The position numbers were made by a program, and so were the translations under genes. The notes beneath the pieces were generated by a model. The model worked only from the letters and a program-made list of their open reading frames with translations, was not told the DNA's origin and ran no database searches. A stretch of DNA of 10,102 bases from JBGSOW01 sp041738875 (GTDB lineage Bacteria > Patescibacteriota > Dojkabacteria > CALFHW01), in NCBI GenBank assembly GCA_041738875.1, contig JBGSOW010000034.1:1-10102 (forward strand), written 5' to 3'. The stretch's first letter is position 1, and each line of letters starts with the position of its first letter. Shown piece by piece: positions 1 to 6,652 of this stretch.

Positions 1-41
1 CTCGTACTCCATAAAAAATTATAACAAAAGCCGAATAAATC

Positions 42-57
42 CCGAAAAAGATTTCGG
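42..57. promoter_or_regulatory. Palindrome 1 upstream of dinB (candidate operator)
   Basis: Perfect inverted repeat CCGAAA-N4-TTTCGG with spacer AAGA. The same 6-4-6 design recurs at 86-101, 44 bp downstream centre to centre, in the same short leader. No T-run follows this copy, so a terminator is a poor explanation. The design suits a dimeric repressor. A LexA-type SOS repressor would make sense ahead of a translesion polymerase, but the half-site is not one of the classical LexA boxes and the assignment is inference. Confidence 0.5.
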
Positions 58-84
58 TCTGAGAAAATTACCTCCCTCGTAACA

Positions 85-102
85 CCCGAAAACATTTTCG
101 GG
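85..102. promoter_or_regulatory. Palindrome 2 upstream of dinB (candidate operator)
   Basis: CCCGAAAACATTTTCGGG, a perfect palindrome whose core CCGAAA-N4-TTTCGG (86-101) has the same arms and spacing as the copy at 42-57 but a different spacer (ACAT). It covers the expected -35 zone of the -10 box at 121-126, so a bound protein would block RNA polymerase. As RNA it could fold into a 7-bp stem with a 4-nt loop followed by TTTCT, so a weak terminator of an upstream gene is the main alternative. Confidence 0.5.
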
Positions 103-120
103 TTTCTGCCCCTTATGTTC

Positions 121-126
121 TATAAT
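121..126 (+). promoter_or_regulatory. -10 box of dinB, leaderless arrangement
   Basis: Consensus TATAAT lies five bases before the ATG at 132, so transcription would begin at or within a base or two of the start codon. No purine-rich ribosome-binding site precedes the ATG. No good -35 hexamer is visible at 16-18 bp spacing; the second palindrome occupies that place. Confidence 0.6.
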
Positions 127-131
127 TCACT

Positions 132-1418
132 ATGAGCGAAATATTTACTCCACGCAACCAAAAAACAATATTTCACCTTGATATGAATGCTTATTTTGCG
201 TCAGTGGAGGAAGCTAGTAATCCATTTATAAGGGGTAAAGCAGTTGCTGTAGTAGGTAGTAAAAATTATGCAAATTCTGCCATACTGGCTAGATCATATG
301 CTGCCAAGGCAAGAGGCGTAAAAAGTTTTAGTAGGCTGAGGGAGGCGCGCGCTACTTGCCCTGAACTTATCACTGTGCCCATGGATCACCTCAAATACTA
401 CGATATCAACAACCGCCTATACGAAATACTTCTAAGCTATACGCCTCTAATTGAAATATATAGCATCGATGAATTTTTCTTGGATATGACTAATTATTGT
501 AAATTATGGAACGCCGAACCTGAAAAAGTCGCAAACGAAATGAAGGCAAGAATTAAGAAGGGAATTAATCCTAGTCTCACTTGTTCAATCGGCATAAGCG
601 TAAATAAATTGCTTGCCAAAGTCGGGTCTGATTTTAAAAAGCCCGACGGACTTACTGTTATACCTTGGGAAGAAAGACTCACTTATTTGGATCAGCTTGA
701 ATTGGAAGATATCTGGGGAATTGGCTGGAACAGCACACCTAAATTAAAGAAAATTGGGCTAACTTCAACTAAACATATCCGTGCTGCAAGTGTAAATCAA
801 CTTAGAGATTTGGTTGGCGGCTACTGGACTAGGTTGAAATTGATTGCAAATGGAGAATGGGATAGCACCGTAAATCCATTAAAAAAAACTAAACCTGCCC
901 AATCCATGCAACATGCTCATACCCTTAGCCAAGCAACGTCAAACCCTACTCGTATAACTATGTTGTTGAAAAAACTCGCAGAAAGGCTCGCTCGCAGACT
1001 TCGTAAACATGGGCAGGCGGCAGGCGAGATTACTATAGGACTACGTCTTGCTCGCGAGCAGAATTACGGTTGGAATAGTCATGGTAGCCTCTACAATACA
1101 CAAAAAGTTGCACTCCCTACAAACAACGGGCAGAGTATTTTTGAAGTTACCGAAACGCTTTTTTGGTCACTTTACCCGAAACTTGGCAATCAAGAGGTGC
1201 GCCTTGCTTTGGTCAGTTTATCGCAACTTGTACAAGTTGAGCAGCTAAATATGCTGACTGAGTCTAATGAATTTACCCAGAAAATTGATAAGGCTATCGA
1301 TAAAATTAACGATAAATACGGCGAATTCACAGTAAGAACAGCAGATCTTCTGCATGAAAGAAGTAAAGAAAGAGAGTTGAGCACTCCTCGGCAAAATATG
1401 ACGTTTCATCCAGATTAA
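132..1418 (+). CDS. dinB: Y-family DNA polymerase (DNA polymerase IV, DinB type)
   Basis: Translesion DNA polymerase that copies past damaged bases. The 428-residue protein has the full family layout. The palm begins with LDMNAYFASVE (metal-binding D17; F22 at the steric-gate position), and the catalytic YSIDEFFLDMT gives D113 and E114. A thumb region has GSDFKKPDGLT near residues 170-180, and the little-finger domain spans roughly 260-370. QLNML at 371-375 resembles a beta-clamp-binding motif. The tail has DKINDKYGEFTVRTA, a block I associate with the DinB/UmuC-like enzymes of Gram-positive bacteria. Asn19 replaces the second Asp of the usual DMD. The start is fixed by the -10 box five bases upstream, which implies a leaderless mRNA. 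Two identical-design palindromes precede it and may provide damage regulation. cca follows 47 bp later on the same strand with its own -10-like box. Family assignment is firm; the choice between pol IV and another DinB subgroup is less so. Confidence 0.95.
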   Translation: MSEIFTPRNQKTIFHLDMNAYFASVEEASNPFIRGKAVAVVGSKNYANSAILARSYAAKARGVKSFSRLREARATCPELITVPMDHLKYYDINNRLYEILLSYTPLIEIYSIDEFFLDMTNYCKLWNAEPEKVANEMKARIKKGINPSLTCSIGISVNKLLAKVGSDFKKPDGLTVIPWEERLTYLDQLELEDIWGIGWNSTPKLKKIGLTSTKHIRAASVNQLRDLVGGYWTRLKLIANGEWDSTVNPLKKTKPAQSMQHAHTLSQATSNPTRITMLLKKLAERLARRLRKHGQAAGEITIGLRLAREQNYGWNSHGSLYNTQKVALPTNNGQSIFEVTETLFWSLYPKLGNQEVRLALVSLSQLVQVEQLNMLTESNEFTQKIDKAIDKINDKYGEFTVRTADLLHERSKERELSTPRQNMTFHPD

Positions 1419-1453
1419 TCTAATTAATTAAAGAATATCTGGCGAAATAGTAG

Positions 1454-1459
1454 TAAAAT
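1454..1459 (+). promoter_or_regulatory. -10-like box of cca, leaderless arrangement
   Basis: TAAAAT (five of six to TATAAT) ends six bases before the ATG at 1466, nearly the same geometry as at dinB. No Shine-Dalgarno sequence and no clear -35 box are seen. In AT-rich DNA a single hexamer is weak evidence; the repeated spacing is what supports it. Confidence 0.4.
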
Positions 1460-1465
1460 AAATGC

Positions 1466-3217
1466 ATGTTAGATAGTAAAAAACTACAAGAAATAAAATC
1501 GATGGTGCCTCAGTATGTAGTGAGGGCTGGGATTAGCCTAACTGAAGCTGGTTTTGAAGCGTATTTAGTCGGCGGATCGGTCAGGGATCTTTTACTGGGG
1601 AGAGTGCCTCAGGACTATGATATTGCAACAAATGCATATCCCGAAGAAATAGCTGCACTTTTTGAGAAATCAATTCCAACTGGAGCTAAATTTGGGACGA
1701 TGATTGTAGTTGTAACTGACGAAAATGAAGAGGCACAACAAATTGAAATCACGACATTTAGATCAGAAGCAGACTATTTCGCAGGACGTTGGCCCACCAA
1801 GGTTGAATTTACGAAATCGATTCAAGAGGACCTTGCGAGAAGGGATTTCACGATAAATGCAATTGCGCTTAGGATAAACGATTCGGAAATGACGATGGAG
1901 GATTTGGTTGATCCATATGGTGGTTTGAAAGACCTTGAAGAGCGTATGATCAAGGCAGTTGGAGATCCAGTTGAAAGATTTACAGAGGATGGGCTTCGTC
2001 CCTTGCGTGCTTGTCGTTTGGCGGCAAATTTAGATTTTGAAATTGAGGAGAATACATTTGCCGCCATCTCCAAAACGCTCACAATCATCGACAATATTTC
2101 TAAAGAACGCGTGCGCGAGGAACTTATGAAACTGCTTCTGAAATCAAGCAAACCTTCAATCGGACTTGATCTGATGAGTAAATCGGGAATTCTGTTACGT
2201 ATAATTCCTGAATTGCTTGAAGGGACTGGTATCAATCAACCGCAGTTTCATGTTGACGATGTCTACACGCATTCTTTGAAAACTGTGGACGCTGCTGTTG
2301 ATGATGTAAAGCTAGCCGCTCTATTCCACGACATTGGCAAACCTCGTTCTCGAAGCGAAGATGAAAAGGGCGTGCATTTCTATGGGCACGATATCGTGGG
2401 CGCTGAAATGACAAAAGAAATCATGGAGCGGCTAAAATTCTCTAGAGCAGAAATCGATAGAACAGCCAATCTAGTCCGCTGGCATATGTTCTACTACCCT
2501 TCCGCCGACTGGCGCAAAAATACTGTGCGCGCGAATCAAATAATGACATTGAAAATTAAATTAAATGAAGGGGCAGAAAATATAAATAGACATGATCTGA
2601 AATTGAAATTATTCAACCTTATCAAGGACGGCGAGCAAGTCGAAGTTTTAGAATTAAACTCTGAAACTTTGAATTTGGCCCTAGAGATATTAGTACAATT
2701 TTCACTTATTTCAGAAAATCCCGATGCAAAAGAAAAAATTAAAAAAAATGGAGAAGTGGAATTTAACTTGAACCCCGCTGATATTAATTATAATTTCCTT
2801 TCGGATAGTGAACTGCAAGAGATTCGAGAAATGCAGACACATGGGGGGGCGAATGCTGGTTGGACAGATGGAGCAGTAAGGAGGTTTATACGCAACGTAG
2901 GCGGTCCTGGGGTCGTTGACGACCTTATGAAACTACGCATCGCAGATGCGTCCGCAAATCCAAAAAGCGTTTTTAACCCTAGTGAGCTACAAGTACTTGC
3001 TGAACGAATTGCTAGTTTGCGTGCGGAAGATATGACTTTGAAGGTTACTGACTTAGACCTAAGTGGGCACGACCTTATGGAGATGGGTGTCACAGAGGGC
3101 AAAGAGATTGGTAAAATACTTAATTACCTTTTAGAAAGAGTCATCGACGAACCGAAATTGAACGACAGGGAAAAATTGAAACAACTGGTAATCGAACGAT
3201 ATTTTAAGCTGGCTTAG
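1466..3217 (+). CDS. cca: CCA-adding enzyme / tRNA nucleotidyltransferase with HD domain
   Basis: Adds or repairs the 3' CCA of tRNAs in the cytoplasm. The nucleotidyltransferase head has YLVGGSVRD (residues 33-41) and the metal-binding DYD (50-52). RRDFTINAIAL (125-135) and the neck motif EDGLRPLRACRLA follow. An HD phosphohydrolase-type domain carries FHDIGKP with H288 and D289, plus HFYGHD at 304-309. At 583 residues it is longer than the roughly 450-480 I expect for this architecture. The excess is mostly one block between W349 and W466 that separates HMFYYPSADW from WTDGAVRRFIRNVGG, which are normally adjacent. The C-terminal codons Lys-Leu-Ala-stop run into the tRNA-Thr gene by 10 bases. 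That tRNA has no encoded CCA and is therefore a substrate. Poly(A) polymerase is the sister function and cannot be excluded by eye, but the CCA-less tRNA favours CCA addition. Confidence 0.93.
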   Translation: MLDSKKLQEIKSMVPQYVVRAGISLTEAGFEAYLVGGSVRDLLLGRVPQDYDIATNAYPEEIAALFEKSIPTGAKFGTMIVVVTDENEEAQQIEITTFRSEADYFAGRWPTKVEFTKSIQEDLARRDFTINAIALRINDSEMTMEDLVDPYGGLKDLEERMIKAVGDPVERFTEDGLRPLRACRLAANLDFEIEENTFAAISKTLTIIDNISKERVREELMKLLLKSSKPSIGLDLMSKSGILLRIIPELLEGTGINQPQFHVDDVYTHSLKTVDAAVDDVKLAALFHDIGKPRSRSEDEKGVHFYGHDIVGAEMTKEIMERLKFSRAEIDRTANLVRWHMFYYPSADWRKNTVRANQIMTLKIKLNEGAENINRHDLKLKLFNLIKDGEQVEVLELNSETLNLALEILVQFSLISENPDAKEKIKKNGEVEFNLNPADINYNFLSDSELQEIREMQTHGGANAGWTDGAVRRFIRNVGGPGVVDDLMKLRIADASANPKSVFNPSELQVLAERIASLRAEDMTLKVTDLDLSGHDLMEMGVTEGKEIGKILNYLLERVIDEPKLNDREKLKQLVIERYFKLA

Positions 3218-3280
3218 CTCAGTTGGTAGAGCACTCCCTTCGTAAGGGATAGGTCGTGAGTTCGACTCTCACAGCCAGCT
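3208..3280 (+). tRNA. tRNA-Thr (anticodon CGT)
   Basis: A 73-base cloverleaf can be drawn. The acceptor stem is GCTGGCT/AGCCAGC (7 bp) with discriminator T. The D arm is GCTC-AGTTGGTA-GAGC. The anticodon arm is CTCCC-TTCGTAA-GGGAT, with a C-T mismatch at its outermost pair. The T arm is GTGAG-TTCGACT-CTCAC. Anticodon CGT reads ACG (Thr). The gene does not encode CCA; the next bases are AAT. Its first 10 bases are the last 10 bases of cca including the TAG stop, so both sit on one transcript unless the tRNA has an internal promoter. No terminator is visible downstream. Confidence 0.95.
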
Positions 3281-3518
3281 AATCTGTAGAACTATTTGCA
3301 TCGAGCTGCCAAAGTTTAGGAACAATTGTAATTTGCTCTGTAATTGCATCTCTAACTGCTGTGATGGTCACCCCATCAGGTAAATCAATATTGAATTGAT
3401 CATTACTATTTTTGGTAAGGTTATCAAAGGTATCGAGGTAGTCGACAAAATCGAGATCGGCGATATGATCAACAGAGCAAAGATCTCTAAACTTTAGAAT
3501 ATCAGCGTGTTTCGGCAT
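3279..3518 (-). CDS. Small hypothetical ORF, unrecognised
   Basis: A 79-residue acidic reading frame beginning MPKHADILKF and ending DANSSTD, with its stop overlapping the last two bases of the tRNA. I do not recognise a domain. The frame stays open upstream to an ATG at 3620, but that extension runs through two copies of a 25-bp repeat set 28 bp apart, which is not a multiple of three and so gives two unrelated peptides. For that reason I prefer the ATG at 3518. No ribosome-binding site is evident. It may be a relic or chance frame in a region of mobile-element debris. Confidence 0.25.
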   Translation of the reverse strand: MPKHADILKFRDLCSVDHIADLDFVDYLDTFDNLTKNSNDQFNIDLPDGVTITAVRDAITEQITIVPKLWQLDANSSTD

Positions 3519-3526
3519 TCGCTTTC

Positions 3527-3579
3527 GCAGAGACAGAATCGAAATTTTGTACAGGCAGAGATAGAATCGAAATTTTGTA
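3527..3579. repeat. Tandem 25-bp direct repeat
   Basis: Two copies, at 3527-3551 and 3555-3579, differ at one base (GCAGAGACAG versus GCAGAGATAG at the start, then an identical run of AATCGAAATTTTGTA). Period 28 bp. They lie just upstream of the minus-strand ATG at 3518, so they could be paired binding sites, or simply a slippage duplication. Confidence 0.8.
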
Positions 3580-3586
3580 TGGAAGG

Positions 3587-3855
3587 GGGCAAAATGCTTA
3601 GTATCAAAAAAGTCAGACATATTTTCCAGGTTCGCGCAAAATTGCTAAAAGAACCGTCTTCGCCAACCCCCAAACATCCTACTACACATGCAGTTTGATA
3701 CTAACTTACAAATATTTTGATCAGTCAGTTCATATTCACAATTTCAAATGTCTGACATTCATTTATGCGCTTTCTGTATTTCCCTACCCAATCTACTATC
3801 TAAGACGTACAATTATATACATGTCTGACTTTCCGCATATATACTAAAAAGCCCC
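3587..3855. repeat. Imperfect inverted repeat cluster around ATGTCTGAC
   Basis: Minus strand 3620-3609 and plus strand 3821-3832 are identical for 12 bases (ATGTCTGACTTT). Both continue with similar sequence: TTGATACTAA then GCCCC on one arm, ATATACTAA then GCCCC on the other. The arms run about 34 bp with gaps. A third copy of ATGTCTGAC sits at 3748-3756 inside the odd palindrome AATGTC-T-GACATT. TTGATACTAA also recurs at 3695-3704, facing the minus-strand copy at 3598-3607. These may be ends of a decayed element or duplicated promoter/start regions. I see no gene between the arms. Confidence 0.55.
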
Positions 3856-3948
3856 TTCTTATATTTTTAATACTCTTAATATTATTGTTATTGTCAAAGA
3901 CAAATTTCTAAATATTAAGCTGCACTGTTTATTCGACCCCCCTTAAAG

Positions 3949-4273
3949 TATGAGATCTGGGAACGTCAGCTGGGGGCTGGAAAAGAAATAGTGGATACCG
4001 GATGATTCCAGATTATTAAACCCAGAGGAACATCGAAGGATAGACCATAGACCGAATACTATTGAGAAACGCGACAATATTGGCCACTTGGAGACAGATA
4101 ATATGGGTGATACGAAAGGCGACAAAACGTCTATTTCAGTCACTGTAGAAAGCTCAAGTCGTTACGTGTTTGCAGGGAAGCTGAATGATTTAAAAGCTAA
4201 GACAAAGACTGCTATTGGTTGTTTTAGAAGATATATTCCAGTAATAGTTGCCTATTTGTCCAGCATATGTTAA
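3949..4273 (+). pseudogene. IS30-family transposase relic (frameshifted, truncated)
   Basis: A piece of a DDE transposase of the IS30 family. In the frame of 3992-4273 the sequence reads IPDDS...IDHRPNTIEKR, then GHLETDNMGDTKGDK, then SVTVESSSRYVFAGKLNDLKAKTKTAI. This follows the IS30 pattern of RIP..., I.ERP..VE.R, GHWEGD (the first catalytic Asp), LVER.SRY and the KT...AI helix. Upstream of about 3990 the match continues in another frame (WERQLGAGKEIVDTG), so there is a frameshift, and a TAG closes the later frame at 3989-3991. The N-terminal helix-turn-helix and the downstream second Asp and Glu are missing. The frame ends at TAA 4271-4273, overlapping the start of the next gene. It cannot make an active enzyme. 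Terminal inverted repeats were not found. Confidence 0.75.
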
Positions 4274-5289
4274 CTTCATTTATGTATCTTTTCCATAACA
4301 TAGTAAATTCATTAATCGAGGTTGAGCGCGGTCTGACAAAGATCCGTCTTTCTGGTGAGGATGGGACGAAATACGTCCTAAATCGAAATGTTAATGCTCT
4401 CTTTCACACATGTACCGAACTCGAGATTAAAATAACGCTAAAGGAAGCAGAAAAATTGCACTCTGGTAGCGAAATTACGACAGGTGATCTGAGGGAAGAA
4501 TTGGTGAGTAATTACATCAAAACGAATACAATGACCCAATCAATTGCGCAGAATAAGGTTGCAGTTGCCAACTATGAAACAATTCTCGAGATTTATGCCA
4601 GTTTAGGAGATAGAATCTATCAGGCGCGCGAAATGCGCTTTAGGATGGAGGGCGAGAAGCCAAGCCATGAATACAACGATACTGCAAATCTTCTCGCCAA
4701 AGAATACGAAAACATGAACGGTGAGACACTCTCAACTAAATTAATCGAAGAGATATATAGAGACAATGAAATTCCTGAAATCGTGCGGATTGGACTAATG
4801 TATTTTTATTTGTTGCGCGTGCAGCCATTAAGGTCGCTAAATAAATTAACTATTAATGCATTTATTAACCTTCTTTTTGCGAAATATATGCAAAATATAC
4901 CCTATAGCTGGTCAGCTGAGGAGTTTTTTGGAGTTAATAAATCTGAAATCTATAAAATTATCGGTAAAAAAGAGGCAGAGCAAGAATGGCTTAAACTTTT
5001 TATTAATTATCTTGAGTCGAAAATTACTGATATAGCCTCTTCTATTACAATTGCAAATAATGGTGGTAGTTTTGCAAAAAACTTTTTGGATTTAAATAAA
5101 AGACAACTGCGGATTCTAAAATATCTACAAACGATTCCATCCATCAGGCGCGAGGATTTCGTGGAAATGACAGGTGTCTCAGCAATGACTGCTTACCGCG
5201 ACCTTAACCAGCTTGTAGAATACAAACTTCTGCGAGTATATGGCACAGGTCGCGGCACCAAATATATGTTAGCCAGCAGACTCAAATAA
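4267..5289 (+). CDS. Degenerate Fic-fold protein with C-terminal winged helix-turn-helix
   Basis: A 340-residue protein. Residues about 276-336 (LNKRQLRILKYLQTI, then MTGVSAMTAYRDLNQLVEYKLL, then GTGRGTKYML) form a DeoR/MarR-like winged helix-turn-helix, as found at the C-terminus of many Fic proteins. Residues about 155-255 follow the Fic core: helix PEIVRIGLMYFYLL, then the active-site loop, then the run to EWLKLFINYLESKI. The loop reads QPLRSLNKL (186-194) where the family has HPFxDGNGR. Only Pro187 and Asn192 remain; the catalytic His is Gln and the nucleotide-binding GNGR is lost. AMPylation activity is therefore unlikely, and a DNA-binding regulator is the more probable role. No Shine-Dalgarno sequence is seen; the ATG at 4282 is an alternative start. 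The next gene begins 8 bp after the stop, suggesting one operon. The Fic relationship is from pattern similarity only. Confidence 0.7.
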   Translation: MLTSFMYLFHNIVNSLIEVERGLTKIRLSGEDGTKYVLNRNVNALFHTCTELEIKITLKEAEKLHSGSEITTGDLREELVSNYIKTNTMTQSIAQNKVAVANYETILEIYASLGDRIYQAREMRFRMEGEKPSHEYNDTANLLAKEYENMNGETLSTKLIEEIYRDNEIPEIVRIGLMYFYLLRVQPLRSLNKLTINAFINLLFAKYMQNIPYSWSAEEFFGVNKSEIYKIIGKKEAEQEWLKLFINYLESKITDIASSITIANNGGSFAKNFLDLNKRQLRILKYLQTIPSIRREDFVEMTGVSAMTAYRDLNQLVEYKLLRVYGTGRGTKYMLASRLK

Positions 5290-5297
5290 ACCACATT

Positions 5298-6638
5298 ATG
5301 CAAGAAGTCAGTTTACTAGAAGCCTTGCGAGGTCTAGAATACAATAGTCTGCCAGACAATTGGAGAGTGTATACAGATATACTCATTGGTGATAGAACAG
5401 AAGATCTGCCCGGTATTACAGTAGAAGATTTCAACCTAAACCAAGGAGATGAAAACAACTCTAACTACGATTTTGTAGCAGTAAAGAAATTTTCAAAAAT
5501 AGTTTTCTTGGCGATAAAAAGTTTACGAGAAAGACATAATTCTTACCATGCGGAATCTACTTATATTCAACTACTTGAAGAAAGAGCATATGAATTTAAT
5601 ATCAATGCGTTCAATAGAGGAGCAGAGCTTGGTATGACTAGCATAGAAGTCGCTCATTTGGGTTTACATGCAATATCGAATGCAAACAATTTAGCGCGTG
5701 ATTATCTAAGATCTGCTGAGAAAATATCAAGATCTGAGCCAATTGATCATATAAATGAGAGTAATTTCCACCAAAGACATCTACTATGGTTAAGACGTAC
5801 CGTTGACACTTTTGCAGCCACTTTTGACTTTTATTATATCCGAACCGGGGACAATGGATTAGCTCTTACAGATGCAAATGATATCATGGCTTGCTATGGG
5901 AGGGTATTACCAACATTAGGTAAATCCAAATCTTATATAGAAAAATATCTAAAAACTGATCTAGACCACGAAGTGTTTCACGAAATCGTATTATCCACTA
6001 CTTACCTTATGACTCACGAGTTATTAACTAGACAGCTATTTAGAAACAAAAACTTGGAGAAATTCCATGCAGGCAACGACCTAACTAGACTAACAAGAGT
6101 TCTAGATCTGGCAGAAGATTTATTGTTAGACTATGCCAAATCATCTATTGCAACAGTGCAAGATGTTTACCTTAAGCTTCCTGAGAATAGAATCCGAGTG
6201 AATAAATCTAATATGCGACTTTTTATTAGTCTCGCGTATTTATCATGCCAAATGATTTCTGTTGTAAGTCAATATGAAGACCTAATCAGCGCTCAAGATA
6301 GTACAGAGCTAGTCGCAAGGAAAGAAAATATTCAAAAGATTGTTGAAATAGCTATTAAAGTGAGTGAAACTTATAGGGAAACTCTCTACGGTGTAGCAGC
6401 TAAGAGAAATGCCTCTATTACTATCGAAAAGGCGTCACTGCGAGCTGCAATAGAAGAAACCCAATCTTCAGGCATATATGCAAAAATCATGACACTTCTA
6501 CGAGAGTCATGCACTGTTGCAGATCCAAAAGGACTTATGCGTGAAACTGCGAAGTTACTAGTCTCACTGGATGAAATTTTAATGCCAACTTCTGTATACA
6601 AAAAGAGCAAGAGAAAAACAAAAGAACGTGATAAATAG
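5298..6638 (+). CDS. Unrecognised 446-residue helical protein, partner of the Fic-like gene
   Basis: I do not recognise this family. The protein is predicted by eye to be almost wholly alpha-helical after an acidic N-terminal 60 residues (GDRTEDLPG, NLNQGDENNSN). It has no signal peptide or membrane segment, and it ends in a basic tail (KKSKRKTKERDK). HEVFH at 224-228, followed by Glu229 and Glu241, matches the bare HExxH zinc-protease signature. The charged residues flanking it (D223, E229) depart from the extended consensus, so chance is likely. The ATG at 5298 is the only reasonable start, since the next Met is residue 113. It lies 8 bp after the Fic-like gene with no ribosome-binding site, so translational coupling is plausible. 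It converges on uvrC with a 14-bp gap and no obvious terminator. The length and normal codon use argue that it is a real, maintained gene. Confidence 0.8.
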   Translation: MQEVSLLEALRGLEYNSLPDNWRVYTDILIGDRTEDLPGITVEDFNLNQGDENNSNYDFVAVKKFSKIVFLAIKSLRERHNSYHAESTYIQLLEERAYEFNINAFNRGAELGMTSIEVAHLGLHAISNANNLARDYLRSAEKISRSEPIDHINESNFHQRHLLWLRRTVDTFAATFDFYYIRTGDNGLALTDANDIMACYGRVLPTLGKSKSYIEKYLKTDLDHEVFHEIVLSTTYLMTHELLTRQLFRNKNLEKFHAGNDLTRLTRVLDLAEDLLLDYAKSSIATVQDVYLKLPENRIRVNKSNMRLFISLAYLSCQMISVVSQYEDLISAQDSTELVARKENIQKIVEIAIKVSETYRETLYGVAAKRNASITIEKASLRAAIEETQSSGIYAKIMTLLRESCTVADPKGLMRETAKLLVSLDEILMPTSVYKKSKRKTKERDK

Positions 6639-6652
6639 ACATAAGGTTTGAA

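Noticed and set aside
1822..2235. Minus-strand open frame of 137 codons inside cca
   Set aside because: It is the antisense shadow of a strongly conserved coding region, with low-complexity Ser-rich translation and no recognisable motif.
2513..2860. Insert in the CCA enzyme considered as an intein or group I/II intron
   Set aside because: The frame is continuous, there is no Cys/Ser at the upstream junction and no His-Asn at the downstream one, and no splicing motifs are seen.
3260..3280. tRNA-Thr 3' end as an integration site of a genomic island
   Set aside because: I looked for a second copy of the tRNA 3' end downstream (near the IS30 and RhuM relics and elsewhere) and found none, and no integrase gene is present in the window.
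3587..3855. CRISPR-like array
   Set aside because: There are only two or three short copies with irregular spacing and mixed orientation, with no cas genes.
6639..6652. Bidirectional terminator between the 446-residue gene and uvrC
   Set aside because: Only a weak CTAG-A-CTAG symmetry is present; there is no stable stem with flanking T-runs.
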